The notes: generated from the letters alone by a model not told the origin. Positions 46,701-59,052 are shown, counted from the first letter of the stretch. The stretch: DNA of 64,000 nucleotides from Ianthella basta (GCA_964019415.1 OZ025887.1:3171958-3235957), one strand, 5' to 3'. Made by a program: numbers and translations.

Positions 46701-49700
46701 AGGACACTTAGTAAAAATATACGTCGCACGAAACAGACAGGCAAAACTTCGAGCTAACGCCACACTTGGTTGATACTTGCACTAGCAGGGTTTAAGAATC
46801 CGCAGCCAAAATGGGACGAGCGCCCTTTGTTCGGCGGCTGGACACCGATTCCTTCTCCCTTATCTCTTCCGGAGCGTCAAGAGTTGGCAGGAAGTAGGAG
46901 GAGCTAAGAATTGTATCATCTTCGATTGCGTGCCAAATTTGAGCGGTTGGCCAGATCTGCTTGCAGAAAGATACATTGAACTCATTGGTGATCGAATTGC
47001 TTGCACTACAATAGAAACTAACGTTTGTGCTTGAAAGAAGTTAGTACATTTCAATACATATTAGTTACTGCAGTTGCCAATTGTCGGACAGCAGCATAAT
47101 ATGCATACTTTGGTTGCTGATTTAATTTCACAGGCGATAGCTAGGCAGAGTGAAGGCAGACATACCTGTGCAGATTGATACTGGAGAGGCGGATGAAGGA
47201 GTTTGCGCCACCTGTGGAACTGATGAAGAGGGCACTTGAATTTGCTGTAACAGTTGTTACAAATGGCATCATCGTTGTTGTATAGGGCTCTAGCAACCTT
47301 GTCCAGTCCTTTTGTAAGTGCGCTGAATGTTGATCCATGGTTGCAATGTTGATCTTAGCCACTTCAACGAAGTTTAAATGAAAGCACCGTAATTCCTAAT
47401 GCCTGTCCCACTTTAAGAAAAATGTCCGGGAGTAGGGAAATTGGTGGGTGCGACTGAGGATGGTGTCGCTAGGCAATCTTGATGAAACGGCTCGTTTTCT
47501 CGCCACCTCTAGAGGAACAGATATTTTCCAGTAAATATAAGCAGTTTTTCTGCTGAAGTACACCCTTTCCTGACTTTTCTCGCTGTTTTATTGTTAGCTG
47601 TCCGGGAAATGGTATAATTACCCTGGATGAATGGGACCGATTCTCCTTGGCAATCAGTCGGACAATTCTTCTCAGCAAATCTGTATTCTCCTTGGCGAAA
47701 CTGCGAACTTTCTCAGCGAATTTGCAAGCTATTTGTGAGGTATCTGTACAGCCACCGCAAACATTTCTTGAGGATACGTGACCTACTGTGACTTCGCTGC
47801 CCATGTTTTGCATACTGCCATACGGTGGATCTGCAGAATAGTGTAAGTTACTTGTGACAAGTACCATGCATAACTTGGGTCCATAGGTGTCCTGTGTCGC
47901 ATGCTAGGAGTGTGCAAAACTTCAGTGGTAAGGAGAGTATTAATATGAAAAAGAACAAATGGGGTAAGAGGAGCCTATGATGCTTTTCTCTTATGTGTAT
48001 TCCAGGCCACTGAATTTTTGCACACTCCTAGCACTCCTAGTGCATGACGCAGGGCACCTACAGACACAAGTCATGTATGAGGACTCACGTACAGACATGA
48101 AGGACTAGGATCTGAGCACCAGTGCCAGTCCAATAAGTACAGCGCTGGAGTGGGTAGGAAGTTTGTCTTCCCCGTGTATTAAGATACTGCAATGCTGCCA
48201 TTTTGTTGCACTGGTATACTGTTACGGTACACGGCAGCTGGTTCATCTAAAGTGGCATAACTGTGCTTGATGTTCTGCACAATCTTCATCTAGTCTAAGG
48301 AAGGGGTATTAGTCAGCACAAGTATTAATCTGTTGTAGCCATAGTCCTTTGGATATGCAAAACTGTATAAACTAGCATCCTTTAAAATTTAAAGGGATTT
48401 AGGAATGGCCAGCAAAAAAGCGTAGAAACAGGCAACAATGACTCAACACCATGATGAACCACATTTCTGTGAAGTTCGCTCTGCATTCCTAATTTTCTTG
48501 TAGCTACATGGGAATAACTAGCTAGACATTGCGTCCATGCAGTTGTACAAGGAAATTAGGAATGCAGAGCGAACTTGTGAACAAAATGTGGTTCATCGTG
48601 GTGTTGAGTAACAGTTACTTGTTTCTGTGCTTTTTCTGCTAGCCATTCCTAAATCCCCTTTAATTCTAAAGAAATTTTATACACTATTAGAATTATGAAT
48701 TGGTGAAATGTGTTATAGTAATTTCTATCAACATGATTGGCAGTATGATCATTTCCATGCAGGATAGGGCCCTAATAACACTTGGACAGGGAAGTTTGAC
48801 CCATGCGGGACACTTCCCAGTTCATTCTCTCAGAGCATACCTCTTACCTGAATCATGAGCAAACAATCTGTATTACTGCTCTATATGAAAAGACACAATG
48901 TGTCATCATTCCCATCCTTGAAAATAGCCTTGGCACTATTCTCGGTGGTGGCATATTGACATAATGAAAACTCATAGGATCTTGTAACTACAGTAGCTGA
49001 ATCAAACAGACCAATGTCAGAGGTCAATATTCAGATGTTTCGGCCCTCTTCAGTGAATTATTGATCTAGAATACATGTAGGGTGGCTTTTCACACGTACA
49101 GAGGCAGGAAAATGACTGATGGTGACAGTGACATTATTCAGTTCACTATAATATCAGACAGCACAGTAGTGCTGTCTATGTAGGGATGGTGGTGGTTGTT
49201 TGTATGCTGTAATACAAATGAAAAGTAGCGCTACTCCTGAACAAAAGTAAGAGCCAGAGAAAGAAACCATCTATGAAGAAGGGAGCTGTACAGTATTTAG
49301 AGGTAACCTTTCTTCCAAGCGCAAGCGAGCCGTCAGGTAGAAGCATTGTCGTCATTTTCCGTGTTTCATCTTCTTCTTCTTCTCTGTCAGCTGTAGCTCA
49401 CAAACGACAAGAAGAAAGACAACAATTCATTCGCAGTTCTGCTGACCCCCTTCCTGGCTAGTGCCTTTTGTAGGTTAGGGAATGCTGTGGCATAGTATGG
49501 CATGTGGCGATTCTCCGTTCTACGGTGTCCATAGCTATGAGCCAACCGCCTGCATTGTTTGTTTCTCTGGCCGCCTAATCCTCTCAGTTGCGTTTCGATC
49601 ATTGGTTCCACAGCGCGGTCAGATGTTCCAGGATGGATACAGGAATGCTTCGACCGACATTCGCCCACACACCATTTCGAAGGTTATCTGCGGTCGTGCC

Positions 49701-52700
49701 ATTTGGCAGCCATTTTCACTTACTGCGCAGTTGCTTCTGGCCACCATTTCTGCGTTCATTTAGCAGTTCAGAGCTAGCTGTCACTTCCAGTTCCACTCCA
49801 AATCATCCTGCATTCAAGGGTGTAGGTATGGTGCAGCTCTTTTGTATGCATGTAGGGGCCGTACGTCTAGACCGCCTGTGGTGTGGGTATATACGTAGCT
49901 ATAGCCAATATTCCTCCAGTGCTATTTCATGGGAACAATTTCCATCTTTGTGGAAATCAGCTATTGTTCATCCGTTGCACAAAGCTGGTCCCACTGATAT
50001 CTGTGCGAACTATCAACCTACCTCAATCCTTCCTGCTGCCAGTAAAGTTATGGAAATGTATGTTGCTGATCTACTCAAAGCTCACCTGGAACACAACAAC
50101 TTACTGTACACATTACAATGAGGTTTTAGACAAGGTCATTCCACACGATCCCTTCTGCTCAGGCTCACAGACTCCTGGTACAAATCTTTGGACAAGGGTG
50201 ACTATGTTGGTGTTGTGTTCTTGGACCTTTTGATACTGTTAACCATCGCATCACTTTTACATAAACTGCGACTCGAATTTTAGTCGTATGTAATAGTCAT
50301 TTTCCTTCCTCTGTGTATAAAGGTCACCCTACATGTATTATAGATCATTTAGTCTCTGAAGAGGGCCCTGGGTAGGGCTGAAAATGTCTGAATTTTGACC
50401 TCTGACATTGGTCCATTTGAATCAATGGAAAATCTAATTCAGTGTTTACAAAGACCTGAGTGTACATGTATGTGTAATTGCTTGGAATTGCATTGAAGTG
50501 TAATCTTGTGAATGTACGATGTAATGTACTTGATTTGGTATTTCCATTTTGGATTGATATGTCACCAGTCAACCTCCTTGCTAGGTGCTAATTACTTGTT
50601 TGTTTATGTGGTAGCGGAATTGATTGTTGCTTTTTTATTTACCTTTTGACACTCTTGATTGTTTTTGCTCACTGCAGAAGTCTGTGTGTTTGCCTCCAGG
50701 CGCGACACAGTTCATGTGAGGGAGCTAATGGTGTCTCGCAGTCAAGAGCCTAGGTTCTTCACCAAGCGAGATATTGAACAGGCAATGCTAGAAGCTGTTT
50801 TGACGAAGAACTTGGATGCATTGGAGAGTGTGATAATTGGTGGAACCAAATACATGAAGCAGATGAAACAGGGGCATCTCAGCTTTGAGATTGCTCTGCA
50901 CCTGGCAGCACAGCTAGAGTTCATTGAAGCCATTGGGTTGCTTCTCCTCTGCCAAGCAGTCAAGGAGGATGACCCAAAAGCCGTGACAAAGCTACTATCT
51001 GATCCCCTCAACCCCGACGTGTGCCTCTGGTATGTGCCCCTAGTTCGTGAAGCACGCATTAGTGGGAGGCTGCAGACCATTCGTCCCATCTACCTTTCAG
51101 TGATGCTGGATAGGCCAGGAGTCACCAGGGAATTGCTACTCTTCACTGACCTGGACATGAAGAAGCGCAATGTGGACTGGTCTGGTCTTCGGCTCAATGC
51201 AATGCACCCTTCTTGGATTCAGGCTGTAGCACCGTGGGTACTAACCATGCGGGTTACACGAAACAGGCTTTCAGAGTGTCCAGAGCAGATCTTGCAAGCA
51301 AGGCAGTTGCGCAGACTGGACCTGAGTGAGAATCACCTACATTCTGTTCCACCTGGTCTCTTCGCCCTCCCCAACCTGGAAAATTTGGATCTCAAGAAGA
51401 ATTACTTGCAGGAACTTCCTAATGTGCCTGAGTGGTCACAGTCCTTGTTGGTCCTGGATCTTAGTGGAAACAAGTTGGACTCGCTGCCCAACTCAATGCA
51501 GGATTCACACATTCAAATGTTGTTTCTGGGCAAGAACAGCTTCTCCCAGCTTCCACGAGTGTTGTGCCATATTCGCAACATGACCACTTTGGACATCTCA
51601 TACATGGGCATCAGCAAGTCGGACTTACCACATGAGTTGTGCAAGAGGGGACTCACAGTGATCTGCAAAAGAGGGGAGGAGGCTCATGGAGGGAACCTTC
51701 CCCTTTTTGGCAGGAGTTTGTCACGAATAAGGCCAAAGGAAAGGCAGACGAAGCCCAATAGCCACATGAACCTTGTCATCATTGGAGGGAGTGATGTAGG
51801 AAGGCGACTGGTCACCACCAAGCTCCATAAGAGTTTGCAAAACATAGACACGGGCCCCCTAGAAATTATTGAATGGTCATATCGAAAGGCTCTCTGGTCC
51901 ACGAAGGTTAATTTCAATACCCTAGTTCTTCCAAATGATGGCGACCTTCATCACCTGTACCCCTGCTTTTTTCGCCCCAGTGCTCTGTACATCATTATTG
52001 TGGATCTCACTGAAATATTCTCTCTCCCGGAGCAGATCCAGACACCCCTTGCCATGCTGAAGCGGTACTATGCCATGGCAAATATCCAGTTTGTTCTCAT
52101 TCTCCCTCCCAAGTACCCACAACCCTTCACTGCGCATGACTGTGCTGACTACAACAAGCTTGAGGTGCTGAAGAGCAAATCCAAAACGGAGACACAGAGC
52201 TTTATCTTCCATGAGACAGTGGTCATGAGTGAGGATCCCACATTAGGGGGTGGGGTTGTTACAGACCCGCGCCCAAAGATCTATGAAGCTGCCCTCAATA
52301 CACGTGTTTGTGATATGCCTATCATTGGGATGGAATGGCCAGAGAGCTTTTATGACTTGGTGGCCCCACTGCAAAAGAAAGCACAATTCTTACAGCAGCA
52401 GGGGCGCCCCATGGTGATTGCTGAGGAAGAACTCTGGACCATTGTGCAAGAGGCATGCAGAGATGAGAGACCGCCACGGGCAGAGCTTCCAGATATCATT
52501 GATTTCCTGGAGATGGCGGGTGTTGTGTTCCTGTATCCTGACCCTATTCAAAGGCTCAAGGATTACTTCTTTCTCTGTCCCTGTTGGATCTTTGAGACAC
52601 TGTCCACTGTGCTTGGAAGAGTTAAAGAAGGCAAACAGGTGGTGCGCCTTGTGGTAGATATCAAGGCTATCCTCTCAGATATTTCCATACCACAGTACCT

Positions 52701-55482
52701 CTTTGACCCCCTGTTGCGTGTGCTGGCACGTTATGCCATTGCGCTGCCCACAGGAAGTTCACAGCTGCTATTCCCATATCTCCTGTCCAGCGCGAGCTCT
52801 CCTAAGCCAGGCAGAAAGGAGACTGCACTGAGACGCCAGTTTTCTTCCATTTCTCAGTCTCTTCCCTGTGATATCTGGTCTCGCGTCATTTCTCTAGTTG
52901 TGTCACGACATTATGACATAGTTGCCCCAGTGTCTGGTGAGGGTGCTCCTGCAGAGTTTGAGGAACACGAGGAAATTCTGGCTACCTGTCCCCTGCCAGC
53001 AAAGCCTCCCAATCCAGACAGCAGTGAGCAAATGGAGAGCAGCACCACTGGCCGCTCAGACAATGGCTTTGACATATTGGATGGAAACGGCATCCCCCTA
53101 AGGTCCTTCACTGGTGGGAAGGTCAGACGCAGAGATATAACACTCACAGAACGACTAGGAAGAAAACCTGCCAGTTTCTATTATCCAAAGAAAGTAGGAG
53201 CTGAGGATGTCTCTCTGAGTGGTCTACCCAGGAATTTGAAACTGTGGGACAGGGCTATACAGTTCAGTGCAGAGCCGTACCACTACTTCATTCACCCATG
53301 CAAGAGCAACTACAGTGAAGCTGGGATAGAGGTGGCTACTCCAGACACAAAGCAGGGACATTTGGTAATGGCCAAACTATCCTTTTTGCTTCAAAGCCTC
53401 CTCCAAGACTGCTATCCTGAACTCTACCTATTGGACCGTCAGCAGAAGAACAGCATGATGGAGAATGTCTTATGCCCGAGCTGCATTCTCAACTCAGTTC
53501 AGTTTCCCACATCGTTTGCTGTGGCAGCCAGTTTGCCTAGTGTAAGGCGTTCAAGCAATGCAAGCTGTACCCAAGGGGAGTCTCACTTCACTGAGTATTC
53601 ACATCTTCTGCCTGATGTTCACCTGTTGGATGTTCCTCCTTCATATCACATCAAGATGAAGGATCTTGCAGGGGTACACCAAATGCCACTGCATGTCAGT
53701 TCTGATCACCTAGTCTACCCAGCACAATTCAAAGAGAAGGATGTGCTCATTAAGGAATACCTCTGGAGGCAGCAGGTGTCTCCCATCCTTCCATACTACC
53801 AGATGCGACAGGAGGTCATGTTGCTACTGAACCTCAAGCACTCCAATGTGGTGAGGCTACTTGCAGTGCTTCCTTGCTTTGTTAGCAAGGATGGGGATTG
53901 CCGTCCTGCCATTGTCTTAGAGCGGGCCCCAATGGGGACACTCAGGGACAACCTCCTCGACCAAGAAACTACCATCCGTCGCATTGTCTGCTTTCACATT
54001 GCTTGCCAAGTGGCTGATGCACTCACCTTTCTTCACCAGTCCAATGTTGTTTACCGCGCTCTCAGAGCTAGTTCTGTTCTGGTATGGTCAGTGGATCTCA
54101 AGGAGGATTATTCTGTGAAGCTCACCAACTTTAATCGTGCCAGGAAGTCTTTTCCTTCTGGCTTGCTCACTAAGCCAGGTCTCTTGTGTGTGCAGGCTCC
54201 AGAGATGTACCATTTGGAGCAAACTCAAGAATACACAGAGAAGGTAGACATTTATGCATATGGGTTCCTTCTCTATGAGCTCATGACAGAAAAGGCTGTG
54301 TCAAGCCAGTTCTTGAGCAGCCAACCTCCAAAGCTGAAAGAGAACCTCTATCCACTGTATGGCAAGCTGGTTGACACAATGCAAACCTGCTGGAATGTTG
54401 ACCCAGACAAGAGAATGACAGCCTATGACATCCAGGAACAGATGAGGAATGTTGTGCACCAACTCCTGCAGTATACGCAGTACCTCCACGATACAAGTCT
54501 GGTCCGCCACTGCTGCATGGTAGAATCTGCTCGGCAGATTTGGTGCTGCTGTGATGATGATTTGAAGACTCAGATATTTATCATCAGTGCAGAAGAAGAT
54601 CTGTCCATTCTTGGCTCTATAGAAATGGATGATCCATCACACTGCATTGCTGCAATGGACAGCCAAGTACTGATTGGACTCAACAATGCCAGTGTGCGGG
54701 TGTATGACACGCAAAAGTATCAATTCACTGGAAGCTACAAGGTGAAAGACTCAGTGTCTACTTTGGCTGTGGGAGACACATTTGCTTTTGTGGGCCAGGC
54801 TGATGGCACTATCACATGCCATCCTAAGCTAGCATTCCCCAACAATAGCATCACCATCAGTGTGGGCCATGACCCTGTGTACAGCATGGTGGTGATCCAG
54901 GATGTGCTGTTAGTCACCTGTGGCCGTGAAGTGGTGCAGCTCAATGCTGATGAGGATGTCCAAGTGCAGCGTCGCTGGGAAGGCTGCACTCCAGAGGAGG
55001 TTGGGATCAAGGCCCTTGTAGTGGGACAAGAGAACAATTTGGCATGGACTATCACACGACAAGGACTCACACTCCGCAGCTGGGAGCTGGAGGGGTCAAC
55101 TTGTGTGCATACCCTAGATCTGAAGGGTGTACTGGAACCCATTTGCAAGAACAAGAATATACCAAAGGCAGAGCGAGTGCTTTCCCTGCTTGTGTACGAG
55201 GACACCTTGTGGCTCAGCTTCAACAATGGGGTGATCATCATCATGGATGTGTCCAGGTTACCCATCTCGCCTATCACTTGGTTTCGTCCATACCGGAGGG
55301 AGGCAAAGTGTCAGCTCGTCGTCCCCTCGCTTGGAGCTGCACAACTGCTGAAGGCTAGGATTGTGACCTCAGGATATGTGACCTTGGGTGCCAACGACAA
55401 GCCGGCTGTATCCTACTGGGAAGCCCTGACTGCATCTGAGCTGCGTTTGTTGGTGCAGAGATCCTCCTCGTACTCAGTGTAG
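43758..55482 (+). CDS. LRRK1-like Roco protein with degenerate GTPase and kinase sites
   Basis: Exons 43758-43952, 44681-44924 and 50678-55482 join in phase to 1747 residues; ATG in a CACCATGG context. Order: ankyrin repeats (TPLHVACLKGHVYCVQDLLQ), LRRs (RRLDLSENHLHSVPPGLFAL, about residues 360-500), Roc, COR (about 720-850), kinase-like domain (about 1150-1420) and a beta-propeller-like end, the LRRK1 layout. The Roc P-loop reads GGSDVGRRL (51784-51810), without the GK[S/T] residues, and no NKxD is seen. In the kinase domain the beta-3 Lys (VLIKEY) and helix-C Glu (RQEVMLLLNLKHSN) remain, but the catalytic loop is YRALRASS (Asp to Ala, Asn to Ser) and DFG is NFN (54127-54135). The open 4.8-kb exon suggests selection, so a scaffold role is inferred. 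Confidence 0.88.
45880..46015. mobile_element. Diverged copy of the TTAGGAATGGCC MITE
   Basis: TGTACAAGGAATTAGGAATGTCGAG at one side and GATGGCCATTCCTAAATTCC plus TTTTGATTTTAGAAAATTTT at the other follow the same order as in the copies at 18355 and 48366, with more substitutions. It lies in the large intron of the LRRK1-like gene. Confidence 0.5.
46790..47840 (-). CDS. Candidate nested gene, unidentified, Cys-containing
   Basis: Three minus-strand open stretches with splice-like borders lie in the large intron of the LRRK1-like gene. The first (about 47829-47624, after CTATTCTGCAG) has CGGCTDTSQIACKFAEKV and a helical KENTDLLRRIVRLIAKEN. The second (after ACATTCAG, about 47317 to 47165 or further) reads through with Cys pairs (AICNNCYSKFKCPLHQFHRW). 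The third (about 47014 to 46795) gives QIWPTAQIWHAIEDD and ends LAADS before TAA. The first two join in phase (S at the junction); the join to the third is not resolved. No start exon or family was recognised. It could be a host gene or a transposon-derived ORF. Confidence 0.35.
47886..48056. mobile_element. Inverted-repeat element
   Basis: GGTGTCCTGTGTCGCATGCTAGGAGTGTGC is answered about 90 bp later by GCACACTCCTAGCACTCCTA, then GCATGACGCAGGGCACC. The arms pair with a few mismatches. It is non-coding and upstream of the candidate nested gene on the minus strand. Confidence 0.6.
48366..48684. mobile_element. Full-length palindromic MITE (TTAGGAATGGCC family)
   Basis: About 320 bp folding back on itself: the left arm GGGATTTAGGAATGGCCAGC, CAACAATGACTCAACACC, GCATTCCTAATTTTC pairs with the right arm GAAATTAGGAATGCAG, GGTGTTGAGTAACAG, GCTAGCCATTCCTAAATCCCC. 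The central spacer is short. One arm is repeated at 18355-18503, and a diverged copy is at 45880-46015. Confidence 0.8.
49890..50290 (+). pseudogene. LINE reverse transcriptase fragment
   Basis: The + strand gives SLWKSAIVHPLHKAGPTD, then NYQPTSILPAASKVMEM, a stop, then GFRQGHSTRSLLLRL and GDYVGVVFLDL with a following DTVNH-like piece after a frame change. These are the canonical fingers and palm motifs 1-3 of LINE RTs (W...VPLHKGG, NYRPISLL, GFR.G.ST, VFLDL.KAFD). The YxDD motif is not present. The fragment lies in the large intron of the LRRK1-like gene and is broken by stop codons. Confidence 0.7.
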
Positions 55483-55693
55483 TCATCTCGAACTTGTGAT
55501 AATGTAGTGAGTGTGTATAGCGAACTGACTGTATTTTCGTTTTCACTGTGCGAACTTTTAAAATAATTATAGGCTTATGGTATTTCGGTTTTATGATACC
55601 AGTTATTGTGCATTCCGCTCATGAATATTGTTAACCATGTGGGAGTGTGTGACAGTAGTCGAGGGAATTGGGCGTATCAACCCCGAAGGGGAA

Positions 55694-58058
55694 ATGTCCA
55701 AAGCTCCGGAAAGGGCAGTGCAGCAGGTACATAGCTTCCACGCTAGCGCCTTCTCATAGCTTTGAGGGTACTTCGGGGCGCAATGTAGACAGGTCGTAAG
55801 CCCGCTGTCTGGTATTCGAAGGCACAGACTAGACGGGTGCTGCGATGTATGCAAAAGGGGCGATCCTTTGAGCAGCGATCTATGCCTTGATTGGCACTAT
55901 AGTGCGTACCAACCAGTTGTGGCAATTGTACGCCGCATGCATGTTCTATCTACGGAGAATGAGAACTAGTCGCGAATGTCACCTTTAGCTGAGCATCTTT
56001 CTGGCTTACATTTCGCAGGTTTCCCCTGCCCTCAGGGAGCCCTCTAGTGCGTGGCAGGAGAGAAGGTATGACAGCCTTTATGCATTACCTACTCAATAGC
56101 ATGTGACGTTCTACACAACATCGTATGCAGGTCGTTTCTTCATTGATCTTATTATCATTCTTTCACTACACTCTGCTGCCACATAATATTGTCCACCTCC
56201 AACTCCATTGCTCGCTCCCCCCTCACATGCAGGCTAGTTGCGTCCCTTGATGCTGCCAGTCAGGGTGGACAGGGAGACTTGCTAAGCTCACAGGTACAGC
56301 ACCTGCTGTACAACCCGGAGTGGAGTGATGAGGGGGAGGAGGAGGAAGGGGAGGATAGGGATGCAAATGAGGACATTCAAAGTTTGTACTCTGAAGCGTC
56401 ACTGCAGCAAGAAGTGACCCGTGTATTGCACACATCAGAATCTCAAGAATCCATTGATGAGTGGGATGATGATCAGTGGGCTAACTTCTCCCAGGTTAGT
56501 GAGACATGGGATGCCATGGTGGACCCCCATGGAATCATGCTTTCAGAGGATGGACTTACAGTGCTGTCTGAGACCTTAAACTCAAGGAAATCCACTCGCC
56601 TCTCAAGACCCACCTCCAGTGAGGCTGAGGACAGCTCAGATGAAACTGATTCTGAATGGGACTTTCTGGACACCTCTAGAGCAAGTACTCCACGAAATGA
56701 GGATGCATTGGCATCTGAGCTGGCAGGCTCACACTGGACTACCTGGAGTGGCAGGGATAACACTGGCACAAGCTCACCTCGGGAGCGTGTAAATGCTCCT
56801 TTCTCTGTTTCGCCTGGGCCCATCCTGGCTAAGAGCAAAAAGCGGTCCAATAGTGTCATAGATGTAGAGTCTCCCATTGAAACACTGTCATCTCAGGTAC
56901 TACCCACTTGTAAGGAGTTTGTGGCCATGTTTGTCTACACACCACCTTTGTTCCTGTGTACATATGTAGCTATCTGCCCTAATGCTGGAGCAGAATGCCT
57001 TTCGACGCAGTTTGGCAGAAGAAAAGCAGCGAATGTATCAGGTGCTGGCTAGTCAGAGCCGCAGAGTCAGGGCTCTGGAGAGGAAGAGTGAGCTTTGAAA
57101 GTGTCTTCGATGTCTTGTGCGTCACTTTCAGTTTGCTTCTTCATGACATTCTGCAGGGGCCGAAGAAAAGAAGAAACATGCAGCCACAGTAAAGTGAGGG
57201 CCAACCTCCATCGGTCGTGTTGTGCTGTGTAAAGGGTGTATATGCTGTACCCTCTGTCCTCATTACATGTGTCACAGAGATATGCAACAGCGCAGTCTCC
57301 ATCTGGAGGGACTTGTGGTGGACCTGGCACGAGAGTGTGCCTCCCTGGCTGACCAGGTTATGGGCATGAGAGAGGAGCTGCAGCGTCAGGCCAAGCAGAT
57401 GGAGAGCAGAGTAGAGGAGAAACCTCTGTCTCCTCAGGAGGAAAAGCATGTTCCTCTTGGGCAGCGCAGGGCTATTTCTATGGTCTCACAACAACGAGTG
57501 GGAAAACTAAAGAAGTAAGTTATTGTTCAGACTGTGCGCACATGCACATACATAATTATGTGTAGGTGTATGTATTCATGTGTGTATGTGTGCTTTGTCT
57601 GTGGCATGTGGAAACAGCTGTTTTAGTTCATTCTTCCCAACACATTCATTCATTTCTTGAAGGTTCTTTGGTAATGATCCACCTTTGCTGGAGATGATGC
57701 TCAGTCGGCTGGGATACCAAGTGGGGACTGTTCATGTAGCATTGAGCATAGTATTTTAGCATGTATGACGTATTGGGGAGCACTGGGAGTTTGGTTGTAT
57801 GCACTGGGTCATTTAATTGGTTGTTCACTGAGCAATTAGCTTGCATGGGGGGGGAGGGATCATCCTGTTTGTTGTATCTCGTATCTAGCATTGTGTGTTA
57901 TGTTTCACTGTATGTGTGTACAGCAATACCTTGCCAAGTTCCAGCGAGAGGGGATCACTATATTGGAACTGCCTCACATTACTGAGGAACAGCTCATCAG
58001 TATGGGAATTCCCCTTGGCCCCCGGCAGAGAATTCTGGACGAAATTCAGAAACTGTAG
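55694..58058 (+). CDS. Coiled-coil and SAM domain protein, unassigned
   Basis: Eight exons join in phase: 55694-55726, 56019-56065, 56233-56896, 56994-57087, 57157-57193, 57278-57514, 57663-57720 and 57924-58058, giving 434 residues. An acidic Ser-rich region (residues about 45-240, with EGEEEEGE- and SEAEDSSDETDSEWD-like stretches) is followed by a coiled coil (FRRSLAEEKQRMYQVLASQS, RRVRALERKR, DLARECASLADQVMGMREEL) and a C-terminal SAM domain (DPPLLEMMLSRLGYQQYLAK, then ITEEQLISMGIPLGPRQRIL). SAM domains mediate protein or RNA contacts. I do not recognise an orthologue; an ANKS3-type SAM is only a loose resemblance. It starts 211 bp after the stop of the LRRK1-like gene on the same strand. 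Confidence 0.8.
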
Positions 58059-58176
58059 AGTACACTTTTGTGTGTTTGTACAAGTATATGTAATAGTTAT
58101 AGACCACTTGGTGCGCAATACGACGCATAATTATACAGCTCAAGCCCTGAGGGCGCGTGCTGTATATGCGTTGTAT

Positions 58177-58231
58177 CTAGTTTCGAACCCAGACCCACAT
58201 GCGTTGCCACCCCAAAAGTGGGTCTGGTAAC
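58177..58231. mobile_element. Hairpin MITE of the ACCCAGACCCAC family
   Basis: CTAGTTTCGAACCCAGACCCAC is answered by GTGGGTCTGGTAAC after a C-rich loop. It lies about 120 bp after the SAM gene stop. The rest of 58232-59052 shows no gene. Confidence 0.65.
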
Positions 58232-59052
58232 AAATAACATTTCGCTCGACCTGATGACGCAATATCACGTGGTGACGACAATCATACCTAGATAGTCATA
58301 CCTATAACAGGTGTTGAAGCATCTTCAATGGAAATTGAGCAAGGCAGTCCATGTTGTATCATGTGCACGGCATCATTGACATCAGCGCACCCAAGGTTAA
58401 GTTATTATAGAACGGCCCGGGGCTAAGTTGGAAAGTGCTAGGGAGACGTCTAGAGGCTCAAATCTAAGACGTTAGTGACGGAAAATTACTGTGTCCGTAT
58501 ATTATACATGATCCAGCTATTCTTTGGAAGGTGCGACTAGGCATGCTAAGATTCAGGGACGGCTGCACAAAACGTGTCATTCCATTACTCAAAGCACAGG
58601 ATAGGTACAGGGTCCCAGTGTTTTTAAGTTTGCATTAATTCTGTCCTTCAAGGCTTGTTCCCAGACTGTCCATGTAGTGCAAGGTCCTATTGAATAGTGG
58701 ACGGCATAGGAACGAGTCTATGGAATTCCAAGCATGTGTGTGCTCCTTTGTCCTTGTTTTAATGCACCTCCTTGATGCCCTTTCCATGTTTGCCTACTGG
58801 TATTTTCCTTTGCTCAATGACATGTATTACATGTCTTCATGGACAGCTTCAGCTGTCTTTGATAGTCATCAAAGACTCTGCTCTGTCTATATCTGGTTTA
58901 CATAGCAGCTGTTTACCTGTGCGATATTGATAATTGCACAGGTCAAACTACCAGCCCTGGGCTCTTAGGTGATGTCAGATTTTTCAACCCATGGAGTAAC
59001 AGGGTATAATTATAAGGGCATTCTTTTGGGACTTCCCCGAAATCCTCTAACA

